The translations under genes were made by a program, and so were the position numbers. DNA of 64,000 nt from Fomes fomentarius (lineage: Eukaryota; Basidiomycota; Agaricomycetes; Polyporales; Polyporaceae), in contig JABYQN010000003.1 of assembly GCA_022606135.1 (NCBI GenBank), positions 62,001 to 126,000 on the forward strand, written 5' to 3'. The notes beneath the pieces are model-generated. The model was not told the DNA's origin and did not search any database. It worked only from the letters and a program-made list of their open reading frames with translations. This document shows, piece by piece, positions 11,332-22,554 of the stretch (its first letter is position 1; the number at the start of each line of letters is the position of its first letter).

Positions 11332-12725
11332 TTACTTGCCACCAGTCGTGCCCATGCCCATCGCGGTCTTGAAGGTATCGTAGATCCACCACTGGAATCC
11401 GGTCAGGGTACCGATCATCAGCACACGGGTGCCCAAGCCCTTGGTCGCAAGGGTCGAGATACCCGTCTCGGACGCGATCTGGGCAACGCCCTTGCCCCTG
11501 TTCGCTGGCTTGCCCATGAGCGACACGAGCGAGTCGGCGGGGTGCGAGACGATGGCGCAGACGACACCGGCGAGGTATCCGGACGCGAAGGTGACGCCGA
11601 GCTGGGTGCCCTTGCCGTACGTGTCCTTGGGCTTGGTGAAGACGTGGGTGTAGAAGAGCCCGACGATGTACTCGAAGAAGAAGAACTTGGCCATCGTATA
11701 CGGGATCTAGATAAGTGACAACCATATGACGTCAGCGATCCTATTCTGGGACGCCTCGGGGAGACAAGGAGAAAAACGCACTTGACGAGACCAGAGGGGC
11801 ACGACGGAACCGAAGGGGTAACGCGTCTCGGCCTTGAGGCGACTCATCTCGCGGAGGGCAGCGAACATGGGGACGGGGAAGGTGCCCGCGGGGCTCGTCT
11901 GGATCTTGACCTTGGTCATCTCCAGCGGGCAGAGGGCAATGTCTGCGAAGAACTCGGCCGAGGCGGAACCAGCGAGCCAGATGGCGCCCTTGTACTTGTT
12001 CGAGTTCTCCTCACCGGCGAGGTTCATGTAGAAGTCCTTGAAGTACTCGTAGAGACCGTACTTGAAGAGACCCTGGAGGGAGTAGCCGACAAAGGTGGGG
12101 CCGACACCTTTCCAGAGACCTTTGGTACCCTCCTCGGCAACGATGGTGCGGAGACCGCTGACAAGACCGTTGTACTTGGCAGGATTTACCTGAGGGATAG
12201 ATACGTCAGCACCACTTCTCCAAGTCGAGGGAACTGTCCTTTCGAAATCGACCAAATCGACGACAGGGCGTGCACAAATTATGCGGTCGTATCCCAAGTA
12301 CGACGACAATCAAGATATGTGACTGTCTTGCGCCTGCAGAGTGATTGCACATCCAAGATATCACATGGGGACGCAAGGCCCGGTGAAAGATAACGAAGCA
12401 GGCCGCGCATGGTGTCGGTTCATATATCGGGCGATAAAAAGAGTGACGATTGGAGAAGAAATGCAAAAAGCACAGGTGGCAAAAACTGGGGAGAGTTGAC
12501 GGACCTGCATGTTACATTTTGTGACATCCAGGGGAGTGATACCGGCGTGGGTGAAGCCACAGGCGAGGACACCACCAAGCATGCACTTGGCGTAGTAGCT
12601 GGCATCGTGGGGGACGGGACCGAGATAACTTGAAGTTACAGAGTGAGTATTCGGTGGGCGAAGGTTGACACGTCAAAGACAACATACCGGGCATCCCACT
12701 TTCCGGAGGGCGCGAGGTGAGCCAT
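11332..12725 (-). CDS. MIR1: Mitochondrial phosphate carrier, 314 aa
   Basis: Inner-membrane carrier that imports phosphate (H+ symport) for ATP synthesis; member of the SLC25 family. Exons 12688-12725, 12505-12628, 11782-12189 and 11332-11706 join in frame. The three ~100-residue repeats each show the carrier signature: [10 protein letters not shown] after helix 1, [10 protein letters not shown] after helix 3 and PADSLVSLM after helix 5. Specific phosphate-carrier features include [19 protein letters not shown] in repeat 1, [13 protein letters not shown] in repeat 2 and [19 protein letters not shown] at the end. The N-terminus is short ([13 protein letters not shown]), without a long presequence, as in other fungal phosphate carriers. 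It is divergently transcribed from RIB3 across 583 bp. Confidence 0.95.
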
Positions 12726-13308
12726 TGGGAGGGAATTATCTAGGTGGTCGTAAAGGGTAAAATATAGGACAGTCTATGGGCTTGACTGGATGGCCTGTCC
12801 GAGTCGAAGCAGGAGGGGCGCTGGGCGAGTGGGAGTGGTGGTGAGAGGAGGACGACCGGGGGATGATGCCGGCTCGACACGCCTGTTCCGTATAAATTTT
12901 GGACGCGGTCCCCTTCGGCCCTCTCTTCCGGGCATTGCCGATGGGGGGAGGAGCCAATGGGAGGGTCGCGTTGGTTCGTCCGACGAGGGCGCGTCCGAGT
13001 CCGACCCACTCGCGTCCGCACTCGCCCTTTCCATACCCTCGGCCGTCGTCGTCCCAGGCGTTCGCGATGGGCAGCCTCAGGTCTAATGGCCAGCCACAGG
13101 CATTCCAACGGCGAAGCCGATCACGAAAGGAGGATGTGTAATCACGCGCGACCTTACTCACCTCCGACTTCCCGAGTAGCGTCTTTCTCTCTGTCCAGAC
13201 TCTCTCCATCTCTACAAGTACGACAGCGCTCCCGATCATGCCCATGCTACCTCTTCTCTTACCACTCCGCACCCGTCCTCCTCCTTCATCGCGTCCAACC
13301 TGACAAAC
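12726..13308. promoter_or_regulatory. Shared divergent promoter region of MIR1-like and RIB3 genes
   Basis: The 583 bp between the two start codons is GC-rich with CT-rich runs before the RIB3 ATG (13200-13300), common in fungal leaders. A TATAAAT lies at about 12891-12897 on the plus strand, rather far (about 410 bp) from RIB3. Joint regulation is inference. Confidence 0.4.
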
Positions 13309-14255
13309 ATGGCGCCCGCAGCCCTCTCCGCCTCCTCAGAGTCACAGTCAAAGTCCGACCCCTCCCTCTCTCCCTCCGACTTTCTCCCCGCGCCAACTCG
13401 CAAAATGAACGGAGCCCCGACGGACTTGACAGACTTTCCCCTCATCCCCGCGGCCGCCTCCTCCTCGCGCCCACAAGAGCTCCTCGACGCACCCGTTCGG
13501 ACAGAATCCGTGTTTGATCCCATCGAAGATGCCATCCAAGCCTTTGCTCGCGGAGAATTCGTAGTCGTCATGGACGACGAGGGCCGGGAGAACGAGGGCG
13601 ACCTCATCATCGCAGGCAGCGCCATCTCCACACAAAAAATGGCCTGGATGATCAAGCACTCAAGGTCCGTCCCCCCTCCCCTCCTCAACTTTTCCTTTTC
13701 CTACTTTTCTGTTTTTGTTTCCTACTTTTCGGCCTCCCCGAACGACCCTCATCACCCGCACGCAGCGGGTACATCTGCGTCTCGCTCCCCGGCGACCGCC
13801 TCGACGCGCTCTCCATACCCATGATGGTCCCCGACAACCAAGACCGGCACAAAACAGCCTACACCGTCACCGTCGACTACAAGCACGGCACCACCACCGG
13901 CATCTCCGCCCACGACCGCGCCCTCACCGTCCGCGCCCTCGCCTCCCCCTCCCCCTCCCCCGCCATCACCTCCCACTCGTTCTCCCGCCCCGGCCACATG
14001 GTGCCCCTCCGCGCCCGCGAAGGAGGCGTGCTGACGCGCAGAGGACACACCGAGTCCGCGCTGGACTTTTGCGACATCACTGGCCTGCCGCGCGCGGGCG
14101 TCCTGTGCGAGCTCGTCGAGGATGACGAGGAGGGCAGTATGATGCGCCGGGACGGATGCAGGCGGTTCGCGGACCGGTGGGGGCTCAAGATGGTCAGCAT
14201 CGAGCAGCTTGTGCGGTGGAGGGAGGAGAAGGAAGGTGTGCAGCGTCAGGGGTAG
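13309..14255 (+). CDS. RIB3: 3,4-dihydroxy-2-butanone-4-phosphate synthase, 281 aa
   Basis: Converts ribulose 5-phosphate to formate and the four-carbon precursor of the riboflavin xylene ring. Exons are 13309-13664 and 13766-14255. The metal-binding motif DDEGRENEGDLIIAG spans about residues 87-101. The second active-site block reads GHTESALDFCDITGL, close to the usual GHTEA-x-x-D. The C-terminus carries GVLCELVEDDEEGSMMRR, matching the family end. The N-terminus has about 70 extra residues, rich in Ser, Pro and Ala, compared with the ~210-aa core; it may be disordered or a targeting extension. A low-complexity SPSPSP insertion lies in the centre. The exon junction restores HSSGYICVSLPGDRLD, exactly the family consensus. 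Confidence 0.94.
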
Positions 14256-15415
14256 GCCTAGGAGTGAAGGAACAGAAAAGGCAGAGCAGGTGTGTGTATG
14301 GGTATCGGCATTTGAATGAGGTTGTATCCCTAGAGTTCTTGCTTGTTTGAAATGGGTCGTTGCCATCACTCTCCCTCTACAGATCCGTGAAGTCGCCCGG
14401 ACTCGGGGAAATCGCGCTGATCCTCCAGCTCAAGTTACCGCATACACGCTGTTCGAAGCTCGCACAGTTTTCGTTACTGGTACTGTTGACCCAGGGTCCC
14501 TACCGTCCTAATTCTCAATCGACGTCCAGAAGCCCACTAAGTACGTCCGAGAACCTAGGGAGGTTCAATGCAAACTCCCACACGGTGAACGACCAACATG
14601 GCAGCACAGAGAGTCTTGGACCTCAGTGGTACGTACGTACACGAGAGCGCCAATTGAAAAGGCGTATACTCTGTTCCTCTACATATCGCCCGGTAGGCGC
14701 GGCGTGAGTCACAATCGTATCTTGAACCGGACCCAGTAGCACCTCTTGCTTACAATTTCGACACTCTCAGGGTCTGCTGCGGGGCACATCCCTCCTCAAC
14801 CTTCGACTACATATAATATAGGTACGTGCTATGTACGCCAGCAACAATAGTAAAGCCCGATGCCGTACAAGGCCGCTGCCAGTCCGAGGCGTAACTTGTA
14901 AGTACTAGTACTAAACACGGTTGCTGATATCTCCGTTGTCTGGTGTGCCAGGACATATGATGGCATACAATCTTTACGTGGTCCAGTCAATTACCCACGC
15001 ACACACGCAATGCAGCGGCACGACTTGGCAACTTGGCAATAATGGAGGCACAAACGCGCGCTTCTGCTTCAACAAGTTCGAATTCGGGACTGGGAACCAG
15101 TGCTGCGACAGACACATTCGGCGATCAGTGCGCAGGGGGTCGCAACTTGTTACGCTGCCCTTCGACAAAGCGTGCAGGATGTCGGCGCTCACAGGAGATG
15201 ACAGTCCATCTTACGCCCGGTCGGAGTTTGAGAGCAGCATCGAATTTCAACTTCCAAGTCACGCTGGGGAAAGCCGTCCTTCTTACATCCGACCTCTCCC
15301 GAATAGCAGCGTTTTGACATCATCAGGATAGCGTACCAACATTCAGCAGGGTCCGTATACCAGTACGTGTTCTCTCCCTTCTCAGGACGTGGTCCAACAG
15401 TGGCAGCGACGAAGC
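14256..15415. other. Intergenic, no gene recognised
   Basis: About 1.1 kb between RIB3 and the esterase. Short frames (for example 14921-15331) lack motifs and look like chance. The last ~100 bp is promoter for the esterase. Confidence 0.4.
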
Positions 15416-15422
15416 TATATAA
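15416..15422 (+). promoter_or_regulatory. TATA box of the carboxylesterase gene
   Basis: TATATAA lies 85 bp upstream of the start codon at 15507. Confidence 0.55.
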
Positions 15423-15506
15423 GCCCACTGTCGCGGTGCCCGACATGGTTAAGTTCCTCCCGTCTCATACCTTACGATTCTCAACCTCGTTCGTCCCTCG
15501 TTCTTC

Positions 15507-18054
15507 ATGTTCTCTCGACTTCTTCCTCTCCTCGAGCTCTCCGCCGTCCTCGGAGCAGCCTACGCGCTCCCCTCCGCTCCAAGCTACCTATCGGACATCG
15601 ACGCGCCCATCGTTCAGCTCGACAATGCGGCCGTCGTCGGGCTCACGAACAACTCTGTGACAAGCTTCACGGGGATCCCGTTCGCCCACCCCCCGTGCGT
15701 ACCTCATTCTCACAGATCTAGCGGTGGTTCTACTAGTACACGCTGATGGCGAGTTTCTTTAACAGATTGGGCGACCTGCGCCTGCGCCTTCCCAAGCCGA
15801 TAGATTCTTACAATGGGACGATCGACGCGACGCCCCCTGCAATGGCCTGCATTCAGCTCAACCCGCCCATCCGCGCGGACTTGCCCTCGGAGCTGGGCCA
15901 GGCTATGCAGGCATACGCTGGCGGATTCGTTGCGGGAGATGTGCCTCAGGGCGAAGACTATGCGCCCTATTCTTTGTATCATATCATGGAGAAAGAGGCT
16001 CTTACGGCTGACTGTTAATTTCATCATCCGTAGGCCTTACGATCAATGTGCAAGTCCCGGAGGGGACACAGCCTGGGGACAAATTGCCTGTGATAGCTGT
16101 GAGTAATACACGAGCTTGGGAAATTGTCACCGCGCAGGTTGCTCACTGTGAGGAATGGCAATATATCTTGTCTATAGTTCATCTTCGGAGGTAGGCAGAA
16201 GCTACTCTCCCTGGGTTTGCGTTTTTCCAGGCTGCTCATTTCGTACTCTCCCCAGGTGGTTTCACAATCGGCTCTACCTCCCAGTGCGTCTCGCCCCTTC
16301 ACGCGCCAGTGTGTTTGTATTCCTGACAGTTTTCGCTCATGTAGGATGGGAGGCGAGGAGGTTGTAAAACGGTCTGTTGAGCTGAACCAGCCGGTCATAT
16401 TCGCAGCCATAAACTATCGTCTTCATGGTGAGCCACCCTCGACACTTCGCTCTGCTCACGTTCTCTACTCGATTTGATCCTCACGCTGACGGTCTCTGGT
16501 AGCGTTCGGTTTTCTTGGTGGAAAGGAAGTGAAAGAAGCCGGGGTCGGCAACCTCGGCCTGCAAGATCGTAAGTCCACTGTGGTTGTGATCTTGATCCGT
16601 CTAAACCACTCTCTCTCAGAGCGTGAAGGGCTCCGGTGGATCAAGAAACATATCGAAGCATTCGGCGGCGATCCCAACAAGGTTACCATGTGAGTCTGTT
16701 CCCCGCTCCGTCCATCCTCCGAGTCACCCCATCCCCTGACACAGCATCCTGATCTTACCTCAGCTGGGGTCCAAGTTCCGGGGCGATCTCCTCCGCATTA
16801 CAGATGGTCACGAACGGCGGAAACACCGAAGGGCTGTTCCGCGGAGCTGTCATGAGCGCAGGCTCTCCCATCCCAACAGGGCACATCGACGAGCAGCAGC
16901 CCTACTACGACACCATCGTCGAGCACGCGGGGTGCGCAAACGCTACTGACACCCTCGAGTGCTTGCGCCAAGTCCCGGCGGAGACTCTGCTGAACGCTGC
17001 AGCAGTACTGCCGAATTTGTTTGAGTATCCCGTGAGTCGCGTGTTCGGGCGTTGGTCGCTCGTTCGCGATGAGAAGGAAAGTCGGCTGATGTAAATCTCG
17101 CGCAGGGGCTTGCGTCGGTCTGGGCGCCGCGCGCCGATGGCGTCTTCCTGAAGGCACCTCCGCAACACCTAGTGCTGTCCGGCAGCGTCGCAAAGGTTCC
17201 CTTCATCACCGGTGATTCTCCTTTCCTTGCGGTCTTGCTATCAAACAGGCAGCTAACATACGGGCACATGGGTACACAGGCGATGCATTGGACGAGGGCA
17301 CGGTCTTTGCTTCAGGTAGCTTCAACATCACGTACGCGTCCCCACCTTTTCTTAGATTGCAATGCACTCACTCCTACGCAGCACCGAAGCAGAATTCCGC
17401 GACTACGTGCACGAGTTCTACTTCTCGCACGCGCCCCGGGACGCTCTGTCGCCCCTGTTCGCGCTCTACCCGAACGACCCGGCGCAGGGCTCGCCGTTCG
17501 GGACTGGAGACGCGAACCGGCTCGCGCCGATGTACAAGCGCATGTCTGCGTTCCAGGGCGACGTCATCTTCCAAGCTCCCAGGCGGTTCTTCCTCGACAA
17601 TCGTGCGGCGAAGCAGCCTACATGGTCGTTCAGTGAGTGGGAAAACTCCATCAGTATGGATAAGTAATTGACGGGAGGTGTCGACCAGTCAGCGCACGCG
17701 GTAGTCTCGGCGGTCTGGGTGTCGTAAGTTGCCTCTATCTTCCCTCTTGTCATCTACTAGGCGTGGTGCGAGGCTGATCGTGCACACGATCGTTGTCATT
17801 GACAGGCCCATGGCAGCGACGTCGGTCCTGCGCTATTCATCGGGGACGAACTCACGGACTACATCATCCAATTCACCGCGACACTCGACCCAAACGGCGG
17901 TGCTTCGGACAGGACGATCGAGTGGCCCAAGTACGACACCCAGTCCCGAACGGTCCTCTCCCTTGTCGATTCGGGACTGGAGATTGGGAACGACACTGCG
18001 CGCCTGGAGGCTATGGCTGTCCTGAGTGCGCTCAGCGTTGCGTATCCCCTGTGA
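15507..18054 (+). CDS. Secreted type-B carboxylesterase/lipase with an aberrant intron-2 donor
   Basis: Alpha/beta-hydrolase of the type-B carboxylesterase family (fungal CRL-like lipases), expected to cleave ester bonds outside the cell. The signal peptide MFSRLLPLLELSAVLGAAYA precedes a mature start near LPSAPSY. The oxyanion-hole block is FIFGGGFTIGSTS. The nucleophile motif is WGPSSGAISSAL, keeping G-x-S-x-G with Pro-Ser where GESAGA is usual. The acid is in DALDEGTVFA and the histidine in HGSDVGPAL. About eleven small introns split the gene; GVGNLGLQDQREGLRWIKKH spans a clean junction. Oddity: exon 2 should end at 15959 to give GEDCLTINV, but the intron there starts AT (15960-15961), ATGCGC where GTGCGC is expected. 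Retaining it gives a stop at 16016-16018. All other junctions look normal, so the gene may be freshly damaged or use a rare AT-AG intron. Confidence 0.85.
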
Positions 18055-18119
18055 CGCACGCCGTCTTTACTGAAGCAACGGTCGATGACTCACTCCTTTT
18101 GTGTCAGTATTTCGATCCT

Positions 18120-18650
18120 TCTTCCGTTACATACACAATGTCCGTAACTTAATGCCTGCTACATAATTGTCTCTTCGTCGGTGCGTGGTCAGCATCGTAA
18201 GAGGACAGAGCGCGTGAACATGACAATCAAGCATAGAGAAAACCATAGAGTCACTATCCAGTCAGATGGTTGTGTATTGACGAGGAACGGGCGACCGGAA
18301 TGTATTTGCGAATATCGAACTGTAATGCACAGCCGAACTCCTGTCAGCCATTCTTGCCAAGGGTCTGTAACGACCGAGGGCCGGTAAGTTGACCAACGTC
18401 CCTCACACCAGCGAACTTGTTGGAGGTCTCGATTACTAGAGGCATCGCGCTGTCGCGCAGAGTTCATGTAGACACTGATGGATTGACTGACATGCATACC
18501 TGCGTCTTGAACCAGCTCTTGGCGCGAGTCAGCGCTGTAGAAGCAAGGCCGAGCCGCTACGAGTCGATCTCGAAAAGTAATCCAGCCATCTGCGGAAGCG
18601 TGCCCAAGTCCTGCCGGCGAAACTAACACTGAGATGTCCTGACGAGAGGT
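18120..18650 (-). pseudogene. Relic of a NACHT/NLR gene 3' end (segmental duplicate)
   Basis: Nucleotide order and many short exact stretches match 25370-25870, the 3' end and flank of the NACHT gene on the minus strand there. Matching blocks include the equivalents of its last ~60 codons (RQRDASSNRDLQQV here, RQHDASIRDLQQAQ there) and 3' flanking sequence. Stops and indels break the frame, and nothing of the NACHT domain is present. It follows directly after the esterase 3' end and points to copying of a piece of the NLR cluster about 7 kb leftward. Confidence 0.75.
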
Positions 18651-19057
18651 AGCGCGTCGATCTGAAGACGAAGTACTTACTCCATTCAGAGCTGCAGCCT
18701 AAGGCAGGAGCAGTGTGACAAGTAGAAGGATGGTTAAGCACTCGTCGGATTTGGCCGACGGAGCCGAAAACTGAGTGACGGGTGGTAGGGCCTGTGTGCC
18801 ACACGACGCGCAATGGCGCATATCTCAACCCCACAGCCAAGTTCAGGCCGGAGTGAAACGCGCCACATACACTTCATTACGAGGGTGTGTTACCGGCTTG
18901 CCACAAAAAGTCGTAATTTGCATGTAAAAGCGTGGCACAATCGGCGGGCAAGGTCCTGGTGCTAATAGATTATGTAAGCAGTCCGTAAAAGTGTGGCGAG
19001 TCGCAAGATTTCAATCTGGTGGCTTTCGCTCTTGCTTCCGTCCCTGTGTTCCCCACA
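18651..19057. other. Intergenic, upstream of small-protein copy 1
   Basis: Contains two similar elements, GTAAAAGCGTGGC near 18926 and GTAAAAGTGTGGC near 18986, spaced about 60 bp. Otherwise nothing recognised. Confidence 0.35.
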
Positions 19058-19507
19058 ATGTCTACTGTCCCTCAAACCTCCGCCGCCTGCCCTTGCGCTA
19101 GGAAGAATACGGAGACAGTCCCTTACACAACTCCTACTCGTGCTTACGGACTCATAATCGACCAAACATCGCTTCGTAAATGGACGATGGCCTTTCACGA
19201 GAAGATTCTCGGGGAGGACTTATCCAAGTTGCCCCCGCAGGAAGCCGAAGAGGAACTCCAGCTCACCATGTTCGCCTCATTCACGACGATACCCTCGCTC
19301 GTCTATGAACAGTTCCCCCGTATCCCCCGTCTACATCGCCGACTCATTCTCATGAATGGTGCCAGGGGGACATACTTGCTCGTTCTTCAAGACAACAGCT
19401 CGGAGGCAGCACTGAACGCTGTCATAGATCCCAGTGATGTGGAGGGTGTGAGGAAGATGTTGGATCTAGGGGACCAGAAGCCGAAGTGGTACGGGATCCC
19501 GCGATGA
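19058..19507 (+). CDS. Unknown small-protein family, copy 1 (149 aa)
   Basis: Single-exon gene of a family found three times within 5.5 kb; I do not recognise it. Its N-terminus has CPCARKNTE, a short Cys pair shared with copy 3. Conserved core blocks are AYGLIIDQTSLRKWTMAFHE, EDLSKLPPQEAEEEL, YEQFPRIPRLHRRLILMNG, GTYLLVLQDNSSEAAL and SDVEGVRKMLDLGDQKPKWY. There is no signal peptide or membrane helix; it looks like a compact mixed alpha/beta cytosolic protein. Copy 3 (24110-24550) is very close, and similarity extends about 250 bp into the 3' flank, showing a recent duplication of a longer block. Strong conservation of the core with freer ends suggests selection on protein function. Confidence 0.8.
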   Translation: MSTVPQTSAACPCARKNTETVPYTTPTRAYGLIIDQTSLRKWTMAFHEKILGEDLSKLPPQEAEEELQLTMFASFTTIPSLVYEQFPRIPRLHRRLILMNGARGTYLLVLQDNSSEAALNAVIDPSDVEGVRKMLDLGDQKPKWYGIPR

Positions 19508-20930
19508 TGGCATCTATGTCAAAGCCATGGCGATGTTCAGCCCACATTTCCGTCGCCCCGGCTCAGACCGCATACTCTTTTGTGGTGGTGAATCCGTCCC
19601 CGTTCGTCTACGATTAGTGATCAGCACATGTATGGCACATGCTCGGAGTCTATCCAACGAAGAGTGTGTGGGAGAGACAACGTTGTAAACTAGCCACAGT
19701 TGTGCGTAAAGGACACGAAGAACAATAGCCCGACGATAAATTGAAGCCGCCGATAGACCTGTAATGCGGGAGTGTGCACGAGGTCGAAGGTGCAAGCCCG
19801 GTCGTGTGTACACAAGGGGAGCTGATGGAGTGAGAGAGGAATGAGGAGAGGGAGAGGTGAGTGACGGAAGGAGTGGCGATATAGAGAAGCGTCGGGATGC
19901 CTAGGATAAGACCGGAATTCGAATAAAACGAGTGTCGAATGTAAATGGAGGTGTCGAGAGATGGATCTGAGGGTCCGTAAAGCGTGAATCGAGCGTCGAG
20001 AGTCGAAGGAGAGTGTCGGGGATCGAGAGTCGATGGGCGCTAGTCGAGAGTCGGATACTGAGGAAACCTATGCTTGTATTCAATGGTGAACTACTACAGC
20101 TTCAGTATTGACGGGGTCCGAGGCCAGGAGTAGCGATGGAAAAAGCTGGAAAGGTGCTAAGTGTGAAAGGCGCGGTGAAACTAAAGTGGATTGTAAGCGA
20201 CGGTAGGCGAACCGCGACGTGCGGAGTTCTCGCAGCGAGACGGAGTCTACAGTAAGTATCGTATGGAGCGACTGTCTGATGATCCGGTAGAGTAAGTAAG
20301 GGTACTAAATGTCTGTACGAGTGTGCAAGATGGGGAAAGGAGGAATGGAGGAGCGGGCGGTGGCGGATGGCTGCAGGGGACATCGAGCAAGTGTCCGGAC
20401 TGAGGCTCATCGGTGAGTATGTCGGAAAGAATGAATCACGCAACATGTGAGGCTCGACAACCGTCGTCGCTGACGTGGAGGCATGTCGCGTTGGTGCGGG
20501 CTGGCTCGGGTGTCGGCCAGATCCCTGGCTCCAGTTCGAGACAGTTCCTGCGGGCTCAAGGGCTTCGGAGTGTCTGTGTGTTGCGTCGGCTCAACGGCGA
20601 GTGCGAAGGATGTCGGCGAGACACTTCGTCGGTGATGAGTCGTGGTGGAGGAGAGGGGTTGGCGCTCGTCAGCGCGCGCTTCGGTTACCAAATGCGGCGA
20701 GTACTCGCGCAGCCATGGCCCATGCGCACCTCTGGTCGACGGACAGTGGTACCTGTGTGCTGGTGCGATGCTGAAGCATATGTTGAGCGATAAGCTTCCA
20801 TCCATTCGAAAGGCATGATTGGCGGAATTGTGTCCCTTGGCATCAACAAGCATCGTATCCTTACATGTAATTGCAACAGTAGTGTACAACAAGGTGCGTA
20901 TTCGACATCCACAACGCAGCGCTATGCTTC
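19508..20930. other. Intergenic, 3' flank duplicate and GTCGAG-rich stretch
   Basis: The first ~270 bp is similar to the 3' flank of copy 3 (24551-24800), with shared elements such as GAGAGACAACGTTGT and AAAGGACACGAAGAA. Around 19950-20055 short irregular GAGAGTCGA-like units recur. Long minus- and plus-strand frames at 20407-20892 lack any motif and are judged non-coding. Confidence 0.45.
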
Positions 20931-22554
20931 TTAACCCCGCCTCCTTGTGACTCTCCGAACCGCGCTTGAAGAACTCCCGACGACGAACTTGCTTACCCCA
21001 CGGCTGACGGGAGAGTTTTGCGCCGTCCGCGGTGCCTGCGCTCTAGAACTGCCAACGACGAACTCCCTACCTACACGGCTGACGGGAGGGTTTTGCGCCG
21101 TAGTCGGAGTAGTTTGGGCTGGCGGTACTGCCGCAGTCGTGTAGCAGGTAGAGTGCGCTTCGAGGATTGGAATCAGTGCGTTCTGTCGAAGAGCGTTCAA
21201 CTCGTCATCGGAATCTGCAGTCCCGAGGTGTCTGATCGGCTGCTCCAGGAACTTATTCGTCATCGTGGTGTAGAGATGCAACAGATCCTGTGGGAGCGAT
21301 TTATTGTCTTTCTGGGCGGCCCAGAACTCAAGGGGTGCTGCCTCTGCCCGCTTGAACTCTGCCCAGCGCCACCACCCACCGCTCCCGGAAATCGCGATCA
21401 CCGAGGGCGCGTGTGGATCACGCTCCAACTGGATGGCAACGTAGTAGCACAATTCAGCCTCTGCTGAAACCAGAAACCGTGCTAGCTCAGCCGTGAATAC
21501 GTTACCACGGAGGGGGCGGCTGGGTGCCCGCTTCAACTCCACGATAACCGGAAAGCACTGGTGGGTCACCTTCTGTCCCAAACGGGCCTCCCAAGCGAAG
21601 CGGGCATCAGCGTGCGTCGGTTCATCCATCTTACGGACGCAGGTGTGAGACACCACTACGTCGGGGAAGTTGTCCTTGCCTCGCTTGTTCGGTACCGTTG
21701 CGACGGATGACATGGACACATCTGCGTCTGCGTACTCGTCTAGGATGAGTATGTGAGCGAACACTGCAAGTGGGTCTAGTAGTGCAAAGCACGACTCGCC
21801 TTCTTCTGCCTCATCCGCATTGAGGTGTTGGGAATGGTCGCCATCACCATGGGCCGGCTGCTCACTGCCGTGAGGGTTCGGGTTAGACTGCTCACTGCCC
21901 TCATTGATATCTACTCAGTGATATTATTCAGCAGGCAACCCCGTATCGATAAGGAGGAGTTACTCGCCTTGCGCGGGCTGTCCATGTCCATCAGCAGGGA
22001 GCAGAAAGTTGAACCTAGGGGTTGGAGGGGCTGGCTCGTTCTGGAAAGCGTTGTACGCCTCCAATGCCTTCTGGACGGCAGTTGACTCTGGATCGGGCTC
22101 AGCTTTCTTCCTCTTCGTCGGCACTTTTTTGGCCACCTGACCCTGCGTCGTCGGGTTGGGGTTCAACACTACCAGGCGCTTGGACCGGCGTGGTTCACGG
22201 GGCGGCGCTGTTCATGATGATGGAGTTCGGTAAAGTGTAACGGATGAGTTCACCTCGGAGTCCGGACTCACTTTGCTCTGCGTCACTATACCCATCAGTA
22301 TACGCAGCATCGGCTGCACGTCTCGAGAGGCCGTGCAGATCCAAGGTTTCCTTCGTAAGCCAGATATTGTACTGTTGTTGAGCAGCAAGGCTGCCATCCG
22401 GAACAGGGAAGTCGACTAGATCGGAGAGCGAGTCTTTGTAAGGAGCGTAATTTGGATTTTCGATGTTTCGGGAGTTGGTCTTGGTTCCATAGGCTGCAGT
22501 AACGAGGTGCGATATCCGTGGTGAAGTGGTATAGTGGGGAGGTGGGTCAATCAT
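20931..22554 (-). CDS. Basidiomycete orphan with PD-(D/E)XK-like nuclease signature, 502 aa
   Basis: Three exons, 22254-22554, about 21964-22207 and about 20931-21894. The first junction restores GAPPREPRRSKRLVVLNPNP. The second junction is ambiguous: GT-AG (21963 to 21895) or a GC-AG donor four bases earlier, both in frame. The middle part is a basic, Pro-rich linker (KKVPTKRKKAEPDPES). The C-terminal domain contains KDNFPDVVVSHTCVRK and, ~40 residues later, CFPVIVELKRAPSRPL. The spacing P-D ... E-x-K fits the PD-(D/E)XK restriction-like fold. A helix with FTAELARFLVSAEAELCYYV follows. Near the C-terminus a ~25-residue unit containing TAQNPPVSRVG and EFVVGSS is tandemly repeated twice. Function is unknown; nuclease activity is inference. 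It is flanked by copies of the small-protein family. Confidence 0.75.

Noticed and set aside
20407..20892. Overlapping ~100-160-codon frames on both strands
   Set aside because: No motifs, no splice partners and antisense overlap; typical of chance frames in GC-rich DNA.
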